Both the position numbers and the translations under genes were made by a program. From the NCBI GenBank assembly GCA_035934235.1, contig DASYYB010000066.1:31964-95963 (forward strand): a stretch of 64,000 nt of DNA, in the 5' to 3' direction. Source of the stretch: REEB95 sp035934235. GTDB lineage: Bacteria > Pseudomonadota > Alphaproteobacteria > ATCC43930 > CGMCC-115725. Shown one piece after another: positions 28,023-36,301 of this stretch. Each line of letters opens with the position of its first letter. The first letter of the stretch is position 1. The notes beneath the pieces were generated by a model. That model searched no databases, was not told the origin of the DNA, and worked only from the letters and a program-made list of their open reading frames with translations.

Positions 28023-28397
28023 ATGCGCTCATTCATTGCAGCAAGTATGGGCTTGTTAAGCGCGGTCGGCATTGCGCTCGCCGCCGGCCCGTTCGATGGA
28101 ACCTGGCACGGCACGGTCGAAGGATCGAGTGGACGGTGTCCGCAAGGTGCGGTCGCCATGCAGATCACCGACACGGAGATCGTCGGCCGCTTCAGCATCG
28201 GCGGCGCCCAGGTGCCGTTCCGCGGCACGGTAACGCCCGATGGCGCGGTCACCGTGGCGTACGATTATCCCGCGCACGGTGCTTCCGGTAAAATGACCGG
28301 AAAGATTTCCGGCAGCGATTTCACCGGTAGCTTCAACTCGCTCTATCAGACAACGAGCTCGAGTTGCAGCCGGAATGTGGCCGCCAAGCGCGACTGA
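28023..28397 (+). CDS. Exported protein of about 14 kDa, unknown function
   Basis: This 124-aa protein has a signal peptide (RSFIAASMGLLSAVGIALAA). The mature part begins PFDGTWHGTVEGSSGRCP and alternates short beta-strand-like segments, a pattern common to small periplasmic beta-barrel proteins of Alphaproteobacteria. Two cysteines (C39 and one near residue 115) may pair. GGGGGTGTGCG precedes the ATG. Upstream lies an EcfG-like motif, suggesting stress induction. No specific activity can be assigned. Confidence 0.72.
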   Translation: MRSFIAASMGLLSAVGIALAAGPFDGTWHGTVEGSSGRCPQGAVAMQITDTEIVGRFSIGGAQVPFRGTVTPDGAVTVAYDYPAHGASGKMTGKISGSDFTGSFNSLYQTTSSSCSRNVAAKRD

Positions 28398-28408
28398 CGC
28401 GCCGTCGC

Positions 28409-29530
28409 TTAGACGCCGCCCCAGACTTCGCGCGCGGTTTCGACCACCAGCCGCAGCTTGGCGATCTCGTCCGCGACGGAGAGCTTGTTGCCGCGCTCGC
28501 CGCTGGCAAAGCCGCATTGCGGGCTCAGGGCGAGCTGATCCAACGGCACGATTTTCGCCGCCGCGTCGATGCGGCGTTTCAAATTGTCCTTGCTTTCGAG
28601 CTGCGGCAGCTTGGTCGTAACCAGGCCCAGGACGGCAATCTTGCCCTTCGGTAGGAAACGCAGCGGCCCGAAGCCGCCGGCGCGCTCGGTGTCGTATTCG
28701 AGGAAATAGCCGTCGACGTCGATCTCGTTGAACAGCGTCTCGGCCACCGGCTCATAGCCGCCTTCGGCGATCCAGGCGCCTTCGAAATTGCCGCGGCAAA
28801 GATGCATGCACACCACCATGTCCTTGGGCCGGGAGGATATCGCGCCGTTGATCAGCTTGGCATAGGTGTGCGGTAGTGCGTCAGGATCCTCGCCCAGCGC
28901 CTGCACCTGCTCGCGCAATTTGGGATCGCACAAATAGGCGAAGTTGACCTCGTCGATCTGGAGATACCGGCAGCCCGCCGCGGCCAGATCGCGTACCTCT
29001 TCGCTATAGACGCGCGCGAGATCGCTATAGAACGCGGTGAGGTCGGGATAGGCAGCGCGGTCGATAGCATCGCGGCCACCGCGGAAGTGCAGGATGCTGG
29101 GCGACGGAATGGTGAGTTTGGGCGCGACTTTGGTGACTGACTTTAGGAACTTGAAATGATCGATGAAGATCGGTCGTGGCCGCGCTAGCTTACCGGTGAC
29201 TGCCAGCGCCGACGGTGTGCGCTCGATCTCGCCTGCGTGGGTATGAAACTTGGCGGTGACTTTGCCAGGCACCGATTTGACGTTGGTGAACGCGGTGAGG
29301 AAATCGACATGCCAGAGCGTGCGGCGGAACTCGCCGTCGGTGACGGCCTTGAGGCCGATATCCTCCTGCATGTTCACCACGTCGCGGATCGCGACATCCT
29401 CGGCCGCCGTCAATTGCGCCGCGCCGATGGCGTTGCGCTTACGCTGCTCGCGGGCATCGAGCAGCACCTTGGGTCGCAGCAGGCTGCCGACGTGATCGGC
29501 GCGGAAGGGCGGCGTTTGACGGGCGCTCAT
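28409..29530 (-). CDS. MetE-like cobalamin-independent methionine synthase family protein (copy 1)
   Basis: This 373-aa protein equals the C-terminal catalytic half of MetE, as in YxjG/YxjH-type proteins. Zinc ligands appear in VCMHLCRGNFEG (H, C) and SPQCGFAS (C), and the substrate acid region is YLQIDEVNFAYLCD. The N-terminus PFRADHVGSLLRP is typical. It may transfer methyl groups to homocysteine or another thiol, but lacking the N-terminal MetE domain it probably does not use folate polyglutamate in the standard way. It is divergent from a binding-protein gene and closely paralogous to the gene at 30877-31998. Confidence 0.87.
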   Translation of the reverse strand: MSARQTPPFRADHVGSLLRPKVLLDAREQRKRNAIGAAQLTAAEDVAIRDVVNMQEDIGLKAVTDGEFRRTLWHVDFLTAFTNVKSVPGKVTAKFHTHAGEIERTPSALAVTGKLARPRPIFIDHFKFLKSVTKVAPKLTIPSPSILHFRGGRDAIDRAAYPDLTAFYSDLARVYSEEVRDLAAAGCRYLQIDEVNFAYLCDPKLREQVQALGEDPDALPHTYAKLINGAISSRPKDMVVCMHLCRGNFEGAWIAEGGYEPVAETLFNEIDVDGYFLEYDTERAGGFGPLRFLPKGKIAVLGLVTTKLPQLESKDNLKRRIDAAAKIVPLDQLALSPQCGFASGERGNKLSVADEIAKLRLVVETAREVWGGV

Positions 29531-29592
29531 GATTTTCCGGAAAGTTGACAGGGCTTGATGCCGCGGTGATTCTGCGCCTCGGGGAGGACGCA

Positions 29593-30807
29593 ATGAAAGC
29601 ACCGCAAGCAATCATAAAGTCCGGCTGCGCGGCCGCCTGTGGGCTCGCGCTTGCCGCCGTTGCGACGATCGGGTTCGTGCCGCGGTCTCACGCCGCCGAC
29701 GCCTATGACATCAACGTCGTTATGCCGCTCACCGGCGGCGCGGCGTTCGTCGGCCAGGGCCAGAAAGACGCGCTGTCCGCGCTCGAGGAAGAGGTCAACA
29801 AGACCGGCGGCATACACGGCGCGAAGCTGCATTTCGTTTTTCACGACGAACAGACCAGCCCGCAAGTCGCGGTGCAGCTCACGACCCAATTGCTGACCGC
29901 CAAGCCGGCGGTGATTTTGGGGTCAAGCCTGGTGGGTGAGTGCCTCGCCATGGCGCCGCTGATGGCCAACGGCCCGGTGCAGTACTGCCTGTCGCCGGCC
30001 ATCCATCCTAAGCCCGGCAGTTGGACCTTCTCGACCAGCGCCTCGTCGGTCGATCAGATCGCGGCGGTGATGCGCTATTACCGACTTAAGGGTTGGACCA
30101 AGATCGCGACGCTGATGACTACCGACGCCAGCGGCCAGGACGGTGATCGTTCGGTCGACGAGATCCTGAGCCGACCCGAATTCAAAGGCACGATGACCAA
30201 GGTGATCGGCGAGCACTTCAACCCGACCGACGTCTCGGTCGCGGCGCAGATCGCCCGTATCAAGGAATCGGGTGCGCAGGCGCTGATCGCCTGGGTAACC
30301 GGCGCGCCGGCGGCGACGGTATTCAAGGGCATGGTCCAGGCCGGCCTCGACATTCCCGTCGCGCCGACCAGCGGCAATCAGACCTTCGCGGCCATGGCAC
30401 AGTGGGAGTCGTTCCTGCCCAAGCAGTTGATCATGGCGTCGGCGATGTTTCCGCCGCATCCGAGCACGGTGAACCTCGATCCGCGGATGGATAAGGCACA
30501 ACACGCGATGTACGCGATTCTCGCCGAACACAATCTCAAGGCCGACAACATGGTGGCGACCTCGTGGGACGCGGGCCTGATCGTGGTCACGGGCCTGCGC
30601 AAGCTCGGCCCCAAGGCGACGGCGGCACAGCTCAAGGACTTCATCGACAGTCTGACCGACTTCGCCGGCGTCGACGGCATCTACGACTTCAAGAAATATC
30701 CGCAACGCGGCCTCGGTCCCGAAAGTTCGATCGTCACCACCTACGACGCCAAGACGAAGGCGTGGGTATGGATATCGAAGCAGGGTGGCGGGCCGTTGAC
30801 GAAGTAA
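29593..30807 (+). CDS. ABC transporter substrate-binding protein, branched-chain amino acid type
   Basis: This 404-aa periplasmic binding protein of the LivJ/HAAT class has a long signal peptide (about residues 1-34, ending RSHAAD). The mature start YDINVVMPLTGGAAFVGQGQK is the usual first strand and ligand loop. Related aromatic-acid binding proteins share this scaffold. GGGGAGG lies before the ATG. No permease or ATPase genes adjoin it, so it is an orphan that must use a transporter encoded elsewhere. It sits between two MetE-like genes and ends at a strong terminator. Confidence 0.9.
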   Translation: MKAPQAIIKSGCAAACGLALAAVATIGFVPRSHAADAYDINVVMPLTGGAAFVGQGQKDALSALEEEVNKTGGIHGAKLHFVFHDEQTSPQVAVQLTTQLLTAKPAVILGSSLVGECLAMAPLMANGPVQYCLSPAIHPKPGSWTFSTSASSVDQIAAVMRYYRLKGWTKIATLMTTDASGQDGDRSVDEILSRPEFKGTMTKVIGEHFNPTDVSVAAQIARIKESGAQALIAWVTGAPAATVFKGMVQAGLDIPVAPTSGNQTFAAMAQWESFLPKQLIMASAMFPPHPSTVNLDPRMDKAQHAMYAILAEHNLKADNMVATSWDAGLIVVTGLRKLGPKATAAQLKDFIDSLTDFAGVDGIYDFKKYPQRGLGPESSIVTTYDAKTKAWVWISKQGGGPLTK

Positions 30808-30827
30808 GTCCGCGGGAGTCGATAGGC

Positions 30828-30860
30828 AAAGGGCGGCGCCACGGCGCCGCCCTTTTTGTT
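30828..30860 (+). terminator. Rho-independent terminator after binding-protein gene
   Basis: An extended GC-rich stem (30828-30838 with 30845-30855, aaagggcggcg/cgccgcccttt) has a 6-base loop and is followed by further Ts (TTTTTG). It lies between the convergent binding-protein and second MetE-like genes and could work in both directions. Confidence 0.88.
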
Positions 30861-30876
30861 TGGTTGCGCCGTGGAC

Positions 30877-31998
30877 TCAGACGCCGCCCCAGACCTCGCG
30901 CGCGGTCTCAACGATCAGCGCCAGCTTGCGCTTTTCGTCGTCGATGGTGACTTCGTTGCCCTCGACCGTCGACGAGAAGCCGCATTGCGGCCCGAGTGCC
31001 AATTGATCCAACGGCACGTATTTCGCCGCCTCGTCGATTCGCCGCTTCAGCTCGTCCTTGCTTTCGAGCTTCGGCAGTTTGGTCGTGACCAGGCCGAGCA
31101 CGACGACCTTGCCTTTGGGCACGAAGCGCAACGGCTCGAAGCCGCCCGAACGCTCGTCGTCCCATTCCATGAAATAGCCGGTGATGTTGAGTTCGTTGAA
31201 CAGCGCATCGGCCACCGGCTCGTAGCCGCCTTCGGCGACCCAAGCGCTCTTGAAGTTGCCGCGACAGATATGCATGCAGAAGGTCATGTCCTTCGGCGCG
31301 CCGGTGATCGCGTTGTTGATCAGCTTGGCGTAGGTGTGCGGCAGCTGGTTCGGATCCTCGCCGATGCCCTTCACCTGCTCGCGCAACTTGGGATCGCAGA
31401 GATAGGCGAAGTTGACCTCGTCGATCTGGAGGTAGCGGCAGCCCGCCGCCGCCATGTCCTTGATCTCCTCGTTATAGACGCGCGCGAGATCGGCGTAGAA
31501 CTGTGCCATGTCGGGATAGGCCTTTTCGTCGATCGCCTTGCGTCCGCCGCGGAAATGCATGGTCGATGGCGACGGTATGGTGATCTTCGGCGTCACCTTG
31601 GCGATCGATTTCAGGAACTTGAAATGATCGACGAAGATCGGCTTCGGCCGGCTGAGCTTGCCCGAAACCCGAATGCCCGGCGGCTTGAATTCGATGTCGC
31701 CCTTATGGGTGTGGAACTTCACGCCGACCGATGGCGGCACGATGGTGACGTTGGAAAACCGTTCGAGAAAATCGAGGTGCCAATAGGCGCGGCGGAACTC
31801 GCCGTCGGTCGCGCCTTTGAGGCCGAGCCCTTCCTGGAGCTGCACCACCTCGCGGATCGATTCATCCTCGACCGTCTTGAGCTGATCCGGCGTGATGGCG
31901 TTCTGCTTCCGCTTGTCGCGCGCGTCGAGCAGCTTCTTCGGGCGCAGCAGACTGCCAACGTGATCGGCACGGAACGGCGGTGTGGTACGCGCGGCCAT
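30877..31998 (-). CDS. MetE-like cobalamin-independent methionine synthase family protein (copy 2)
   Basis: This 373-aa protein has the same length and motif order as the copy at 28409-29530: PFRADHVGSLLRPKKLLDAR, YLQIDEVNFAYLCDPKL (given as motifs), FCMHICRGNF, GPQCGFSS, and an identical ending VETAREVWGGV. Zinc-binding His/Cys residues are kept. The ATG at 31998 has a perfect GAGGAGG five bases upstream. The two copies clearly derive from duplication but have diverged through the middle. It is divergent from pcaD, so a link to methoxylated aromatic metabolism (methyl transfer) is imaginable but unproven. Confidence 0.87.
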   Translation of the reverse strand: MAARTTPPFRADHVGSLLRPKKLLDARDKRKQNAITPDQLKTVEDESIREVVQLQEGLGLKGATDGEFRRAYWHLDFLERFSNVTIVPPSVGVKFHTHKGDIEFKPPGIRVSGKLSRPKPIFVDHFKFLKSIAKVTPKITIPSPSTMHFRGGRKAIDEKAYPDMAQFYADLARVYNEEIKDMAAAGCRYLQIDEVNFAYLCDPKLREQVKGIGEDPNQLPHTYAKLINNAITGAPKDMTFCMHICRGNFKSAWVAEGGYEPVADALFNELNITGYFMEWDDERSGGFEPLRFVPKGKVVVLGLVTTKLPKLESKDELKRRIDEAAKYVPLDQLALGPQCGFSSTVEGNEVTIDDEKRKLALIVETAREVWGGV

Positions 31999-32162
31999 GG
32001 TTCCTCCTCGGTTTTTGCCGCAGGCCTCGTGCAAGGGCCTTTGGTTTTGGCGGGCCGGTCTCTACAGTCGGGCGCAGTGTCGCGGGCGCAATTAGTGGCG
32101 TCAAGGCGCGGCACCAATGGGCGGCGCACATGGGCGGCCGCCCATCGCAAACGGGAGGTGCC

Positions 32163-32966
32163 ATGGCGTTCGTCCGCACCGGCAGCTTCGTCACGCATTG
32201 CGAGGCGATCGGCAAAAGCGATGCGCCGGTCCTGGTGCTCGGCAATTCGCTCGGCACCGACATGCATCTCTGGGATGCGCAGGTATCGGCGCTCGCCGCG
32301 CGTTTTCGCGTCTTGCGCTACGACATGCGCGGCCACGGCCTGAGCGAGCTGCCTGAAAGCATCGACGCCTACACCATCGACGATCTTGCCGGCGACGTGC
32401 TGGCGCTGGCCGACGCGCTCGAGATCGAGCACTTCCACTATTGCGGCCTGTCGATCGGCGGCATGGTCGGCCAGCGTCTTGGCGCGCGGGCGCCGGACCG
32501 CGTGCAGTCGCTGGCGCTGTGCAATACGGCGATGGCCGTCGCCGTGCCGCAGGCCTATCGCGACCGTGCGGATACGGTGCGCAAAAACGGCCTCGGCGCC
32601 ATCGGCGACGCCGTGCTGGAGCGCTGGTTCACGCCCCAATTCCTGGCGGCAAATCTGGACGTTGCGTGCGGCATGCGGGCGATGCTGATGCACAATTCCG
32701 TTGCCGGCTACGCTGGCTGTTGCTTGGCGCTCGCCACCATGGACCTGAACGCCGATGCGCGGCGCATCGCGTGTCCGACGTTGGTCGTCGCCGGCGCCCA
32801 GGATCTGGCGACGCCGCCGGCGGCCGCGCGCGCCATCGCCGCCGCGGTCAAAGGCGCGAAGCTGGTCGAAATCCCCGATTGCGCCCACCTATCCGCGGTC
32901 GAACGGCCGGCCGAACTGACTGCGGTCCTGAGCGAATTCTTCGCGTCAGCGGCCGTCGCAGCCTAG
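32163..32966 (+). CDS. pcaD: 3-oxoadipate enol-lactonase PcaD
   Basis: This 267-aa alpha/beta hydrolase opens the beta-ketoadipate lactone. The nucleophile is Ser in CGLSIGGMVGQ, the acid Asp in VAGAQDLATPP and the base His in PDCAHLSAVERP. The opening LVLGNSLGTDMHLWDAQ and YDMRGHGLSE are typical of PcaD. GGGAGG precedes the ATG. It is first in the pcaD-H-G-B run and 85 bases before pcaH. Assignment within the alpha/beta hydrolases relies on both motifs and operon context. Confidence 0.92.
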   Translation: MAFVRTGSFVTHCEAIGKSDAPVLVLGNSLGTDMHLWDAQVSALAARFRVLRYDMRGHGLSELPESIDAYTIDDLAGDVLALADALEIEHFHYCGLSIGGMVGQRLGARAPDRVQSLALCNTAMAVAVPQAYRDRADTVRKNGLGAIGDAVLERWFTPQFLAANLDVACGMRAMLMHNSVAGYAGCCLALATMDLNADARRIACPTLVVAGAQDLATPPAAARAIAAAVKGAKLVEIPDCAHLSAVERPAELTAVLSEFFASAAVAA

Positions 32967-33051
32967 AATACGGATCAATGCAGATACGGCAAAACTGCCT
33001 ACCGGCCGTGCGCGGGATCGTTGCAGGATAGGGACGGGAGGAAGCGGGCGC

Positions 33052-33756
33052 ATGACGGAGATCCGCGAATACAATCGCGAGCGCGCCGGCGGCCAGCCGT
33101 CGAACGACTGGCCGGCTTATACCAGCACGATCAAGCGCCATCCACAGCAGAAACCGGTCGTACTCAAGCAGACGCTGACCGAAATCACCGGCCCGACCTT
33201 CACCAGCGGCTGGACCGGACCTGAGCTCGTCGATCTCACCAAGCAGCACGAAGGCGAGCCGATCGGCGAACGCATGATCCTCGGCGGCCGCGTGCTCGAC
33301 GAAGATGGAAGGCCGGTGCCGAACACGCTGGTCGAAATCTGGCAGGCGAATGCCTCCGGCCGTTATGCGCACGCTAGCGACACGCATCCGGCGCCGCTCG
33401 ATGCGAACTTCACCGGCCGCGGCCACATGGTCACCAACGCCAAGGGCGAATACCGCTTCCTGTCGATCGTTCCCGGCGCTTATCCGTGGCGCAACACCTA
33501 CAACGCTTGGCGCGCACAGCACGTCCATTTCTCGGTCTTCGGCCCGGCCTTCGCGACGCGCATCGTCACGCAAATGTATTTTCCCGGTGATCCACTGCTC
33601 GAATTTGATCCGATCTACAACAGCGTACCGGACGAGGCCGCGCGCAAGCGGATGCACGCGCGATACGATCCGAATCTGAGCGAGGCCGAATGGGCGCTCG
33701 GTTACCGTTTCGATATCGTCCTGCGCGGCCGGCACGCGACGCCGGCCGGAATGTAG
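33052..33756 (+). CDS. pcaH: Protocatechuate 3,4-dioxygenase beta subunit PcaH
   Basis: This 234-aa subunit carries the non-haem Fe(III) site of the intradiol dioxygenase that cleaves protocatechuate to 3-carboxy-cis,cis-muconate. Iron ligands are Tyr in GRYAHASDTH, Tyr in PGAYPWRN, and the two histidines in AQHVHFSVFG. The N-terminal PcaH extension (residues 1-60) is present, with YTSTIKRHP. GGGAGG lies upstream of the ATG. It is followed 14 bases later by pcaG. Confidence 0.96.
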   Translation: MTEIREYNRERAGGQPSNDWPAYTSTIKRHPQQKPVVLKQTLTEITGPTFTSGWTGPELVDLTKQHEGEPIGERMILGGRVLDEDGRPVPNTLVEIWQANASGRYAHASDTHPAPLDANFTGRGHMVTNAKGEYRFLSIVPGAYPWRNTYNAWRAQHVHFSVFGPAFATRIVTQMYFPGDPLLEFDPIYNSVPDEAARKRMHARYDPNLSEAEWALGYRFDIVLRGRHATPAGM

Positions 33757-33770
33757 CCAGGCGCATCGCC

Positions 33771-34358
33771 ATGGACGCCAAATTCATCCCGACCGCGACG
33801 CAAACCGCCGGCCCATTTTTCCATCTCGGTCTGCTGCGCCCGGAATGGGCCGACCTCACCGGCGGCGGCAAGGCCAAAGGCGACAAGATCGTGCTCGAAG
33901 GCCGCGTTACCGACGGCGACGGTGCGCCGCTGCCCGACGCGATCGTCGAGATTTGGCACGCCAACGCCGCGGGCAAGTACGAACATCCCGACGACACGCA
34001 GGACAAGCCGCTCGATCCGCATTTCCGTGGCTTCGGCCGCGCCTTCACCGACAAGGACGGGATCTATCGCTTCACCACGGTGAAGCCGGGCGCGGTGCCG
34101 GGCCGCGGCAACGCGTTGCAAGCGCCGCACATCGCCATGTCGATCGCCGCGCGCGGGCTGCTCCACCATCTGTTCACGCGGGTCTATTTCGCCGGCGAAA
34201 GCCTCAACGCGAGCGATTCGGTGCTGGCCTCGATCGAGGATGCAGCGCGGCAGAAAACGTTGATCGCCGCACCCAACGGCAAGGCCGCCGGCGGAACGGT
34301 GTGGCGGTTCGACGTCGCGCTGCAAGGCAAAGGCGAGACGGTCTTCTTCGATTTCTGA
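33771..34358 (+). CDS. pcaG: Protocatechuate 3,4-dioxygenase alpha subunit PcaG
   Basis: This 195-aa intradiol dioxygenase-fold subunit pairs with PcaH. It begins KFIPTATQTAGPFFHLGLLRPEW and contains VEIWHANAAGKYEHPDD and a PHIAMSIAARGLLHHLFTR block in place of the iron-binding HxH of PcaH. This is as expected for the structural alpha chain, which shapes the substrate pocket but does not bind iron. It sits 14 bases after pcaH and 23 before pcaB, and is full length. Confidence 0.95.
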   Translation: MDAKFIPTATQTAGPFFHLGLLRPEWADLTGGGKAKGDKIVLEGRVTDGDGAPLPDAIVEIWHANAAGKYEHPDDTQDKPLDPHFRGFGRAFTDKDGIYRFTTVKPGAVPGRGNALQAPHIAMSIAARGLLHHLFTRVYFAGESLNASDSVLASIEDAARQKTLIAAPNGKAAGGTVWRFDVALQGKGETVFFDF

Positions 34359-34381
34359 CGCGGCCGCGTGGTGGGGGAGGC

Positions 34382-35746
34382 ATGACAGTCAATCCAGCGG
34401 ACTCGGCGATCTACGGCACGCTCTTTGGCAGCGATGCGATGCGCGCGCTGTTTTCCGACACCAATCGCTTGCGGACGATGCTCGATGTCGAAGCGGCGCT
34501 GGCGCGGATTGAGGCGCGCCTTGGCCTCATTCCCAAAAGCGCCGCCGCCGCGATCGCCAAGGCGGCCAAGGCCGGCAATCTTCCGCTCGCCGACATTGCC
34601 AAAGGCACGGCACTGATTGGCGTGCCGGCGGCGGCAATGGCCAAGGCGCTGGGCCGCGCTGCCGGCGGCGCCGCGCCGCGGTACGTGCATTGGGGCGCGA
34701 CCAGCCAGGACATCGTCGACACTGCGCTGATCCTGCAATTGCGTGCCGCGCTCGATCTCGTCGAGCGCGACCTCAAATCGGTCGGCGACGCGCTGGCGGT
34801 GCAGGCACGCAAGCATCGCGGCACCGCCATGGCCGGCCGGACCTATCTTCAGCAGGCGCTGCCGATCACCTTCGGTTACAAGTGCGCCGTCTGGCTGGCG
34901 CCCTTGACGGCGCATCGACAGCGTCTGGCTGAGCTTCGCCGCCGCCTGTTGGTCGTCCAATTCGGGGGCGCCGTCGGGACTTTGGCGTCGTTGGGCGCGA
35001 AGGGTCGCGACGTGACGGAGGGTCTAGCGCGCGCGCTGGGCCTCGCCGCGCCGGTGTCGCCATGGCACGCCAATCGCGAGACCCTGGCTGAAACCGCCGC
35101 CGTGCTCGGCCTCATTTGCGGCAGCCTGGCCAAATTCGCGACCGATCTCATCCTGTTGAGCCAGACCGAAGTGGGCGAAGCCGGCGAGCCGGCCGAGGAC
35201 GGCCGCGGCGGCTCGAGCACCTTGCCGCAGAAGCGCAATCCGGTAGCGAGCGCTTATATCGTCGCGTGCGCGCGCGGCGTGCATGCGCTGGTGCCGCTGA
35301 TGTTCCAGGCGCTGGCCGGCGATCACGAACGCTCGACCGGTGCGTGGCAGAGCGAGGCACTGGCCTTGCCGCAGATTTTCCTGCTGACCTCGGGCGCGTT
35401 GAAGCACGCCAAGGACGTCGCCAAAGGCCTGCGCGTCGACGTCGCGGCGATGCGACGCAATCTCGATGCGACGCACGGCGTGATCGTCGCCGAGGCGGTG
35501 ATGATGGCGCTGGCCGAGAGCGCCGGCCGCGACGCGGCGCACGAGCTGGTGCAGCGCGCCAGCCGGGCGGCACTCAACCGCGGCCGGCCGCTCGCCGAAA
35601 TCTTGGCCAACGATCCCGCCGTGACGGCGCATCTCGACGCCAAGGCGATCACCCGGCTGACCGACCCGGTGCATTATCTGGGCGAGGCCAAGGCCGTCGT
35701 CGATCGCGTGCTGGCCGCTTGGCGCGCGGCGGCACCCACGAAATGA
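34382..35746 (+). CDS. pcaB: 3-carboxy-cis,cis-muconate cycloisomerase PcaB
   Basis: This 454-aa member of the fumarase/aspartase superfamily lactonises carboxymuconate. The superfamily signature GGSSTLPQKRNPV lies near residue 280, YVHWGATSQDIVDTAL near residue 100 supplies the conserved HxGxTSxD region, and AGRTYLQQALPITFG is typical of PcaB. The ATG at 34382 follows GGGGGAGG. It ends the pca run; pcaC (decarboxylase) is not adjacent, but a CMD-family gene lies at 56608-57168. Confidence 0.94.
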   Translation: MTVNPADSAIYGTLFGSDAMRALFSDTNRLRTMLDVEAALARIEARLGLIPKSAAAAIAKAAKAGNLPLADIAKGTALIGVPAAAMAKALGRAAGGAAPRYVHWGATSQDIVDTALILQLRAALDLVERDLKSVGDALAVQARKHRGTAMAGRTYLQQALPITFGYKCAVWLAPLTAHRQRLAELRRRLLVVQFGGAVGTLASLGAKGRDVTEGLARALGLAAPVSPWHANRETLAETAAVLGLICGSLAKFATDLILLSQTEVGEAGEPAEDGRGGSSTLPQKRNPVASAYIVACARGVHALVPLMFQALAGDHERSTGAWQSEALALPQIFLLTSGALKHAKDVAKGLRVDVAAMRRNLDATHGVIVAEAVMMALAESAGRDAAHELVQRASRAALNRGRPLAEILANDPAVTAHLDAKAITRLTDPVHYLGEAKAVVDRVLAAWRAAAPTK

Positions 35747-35753
35747 CGGCAAA

Positions 35754-35784
35754 GTAAAAGGACGGCTCCAAAATGGAGCCGTCC
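35754..35784 (-). terminator. Terminator hairpin between pcaB and PEP-CTERM gene
   Basis: A perfect 11-bp stem (35760-35770 with 35774-35784) has an AAA loop. On the minus strand it is followed by TTTTACTTT, so it fits termination of the PEP-CTERM transcript. On the plus strand no T-run follows, though the stem may still slow pcaB transcription. Confidence 0.78.
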
Positions 35785-35834
35785 AGTCGAAGAACCCGAA
35801 AGAGAAGCGAACGAAGCGAACCGGAACGGTTCGA

Positions 35835-36044
35835 TTAGAACAGCTTGTGCTTGATCCACGCCGCGGCGCCCGGAATGGCGACGCCGAGGAGGGCGAGGGT
35901 CGAAGGCTCCGGAACCGGAGTGCCACCGCAACCGCTCGTGCAACCACCGCCGCCGCCGTACCACGCGAACGCGGGGGCGGAGACGAGAGCGATGCCGGCA
36001 GTCATGACAGCGAAACGAACGATATGCGACAGGCGGACGGACAT
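35835..36044 (-). CDS. Small PEP-CTERM sorting-signal protein
   Basis: This 69-aa protein has an N-terminal signal peptide (RFAVMTAGIALVSAPAFA), a very short glycine/cysteine mature segment (WYGGGGGCTSGCGG) and a C-terminal sorting domain. The sorting domain consists of VPEPSTLALLGVA, a hydrophobic helix and the basic end WIKHKLF. Exosortase (EpsH/XrtA class) cleaves such signals and often anchors proteins in exopolysaccharide matrices. Almost nothing but the two signals is present, so the mature peptide would be about 20 residues. AAGGAG lies upstream of the ATG. No exosortase gene is in the window. Confidence 0.85.
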   Translation of the reverse strand: MSVRLSHIVRFAVMTAGIALVSAPAFAWYGGGGGCTSGCGGTPVPEPSTLALLGVAIPGAAAWIKHKLF

Positions 36045-36060
36045 TTAAGGCTCCTTTTGT

Positions 36061-36260
36061 TTGGCCGCTTTTTGATGCGGCGGAGCCAGAAGTACTGCAT
36101 TTCTAGAAAACTACAAGAAATATCGAATAAAAATCAAATATTAATTAACTATACATCAAATATAATCGTTAATATCTCTTAGTATTACTTATATTCATTT
36201 AGAGATTTTGAGGAATTTCGGCGTTTTGACTGTTTGCCGCGCATAGATATACTTAGCAGA
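36061..36260. other. AT-rich intergenic segment
   Basis: Upstream of the PEP-CTERM gene, positions 36121-36220 are about 20 % GC by direct count, against roughly two-thirds in flanking genes. It contains runs such as aaatcaaatattaatta and no supported ORF. A small hairpin gccgc..gcggc lies at about 36063-36080. It may be a promoter/UP-element or H-NS/MucR-type binding region, or a remnant of acquired DNA. Confidence 0.7.
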
Positions 36261-36301
36261 AATTAGGGTTTGCGGAAATAAACCACGCGGGAGAAATCGG
36301 C

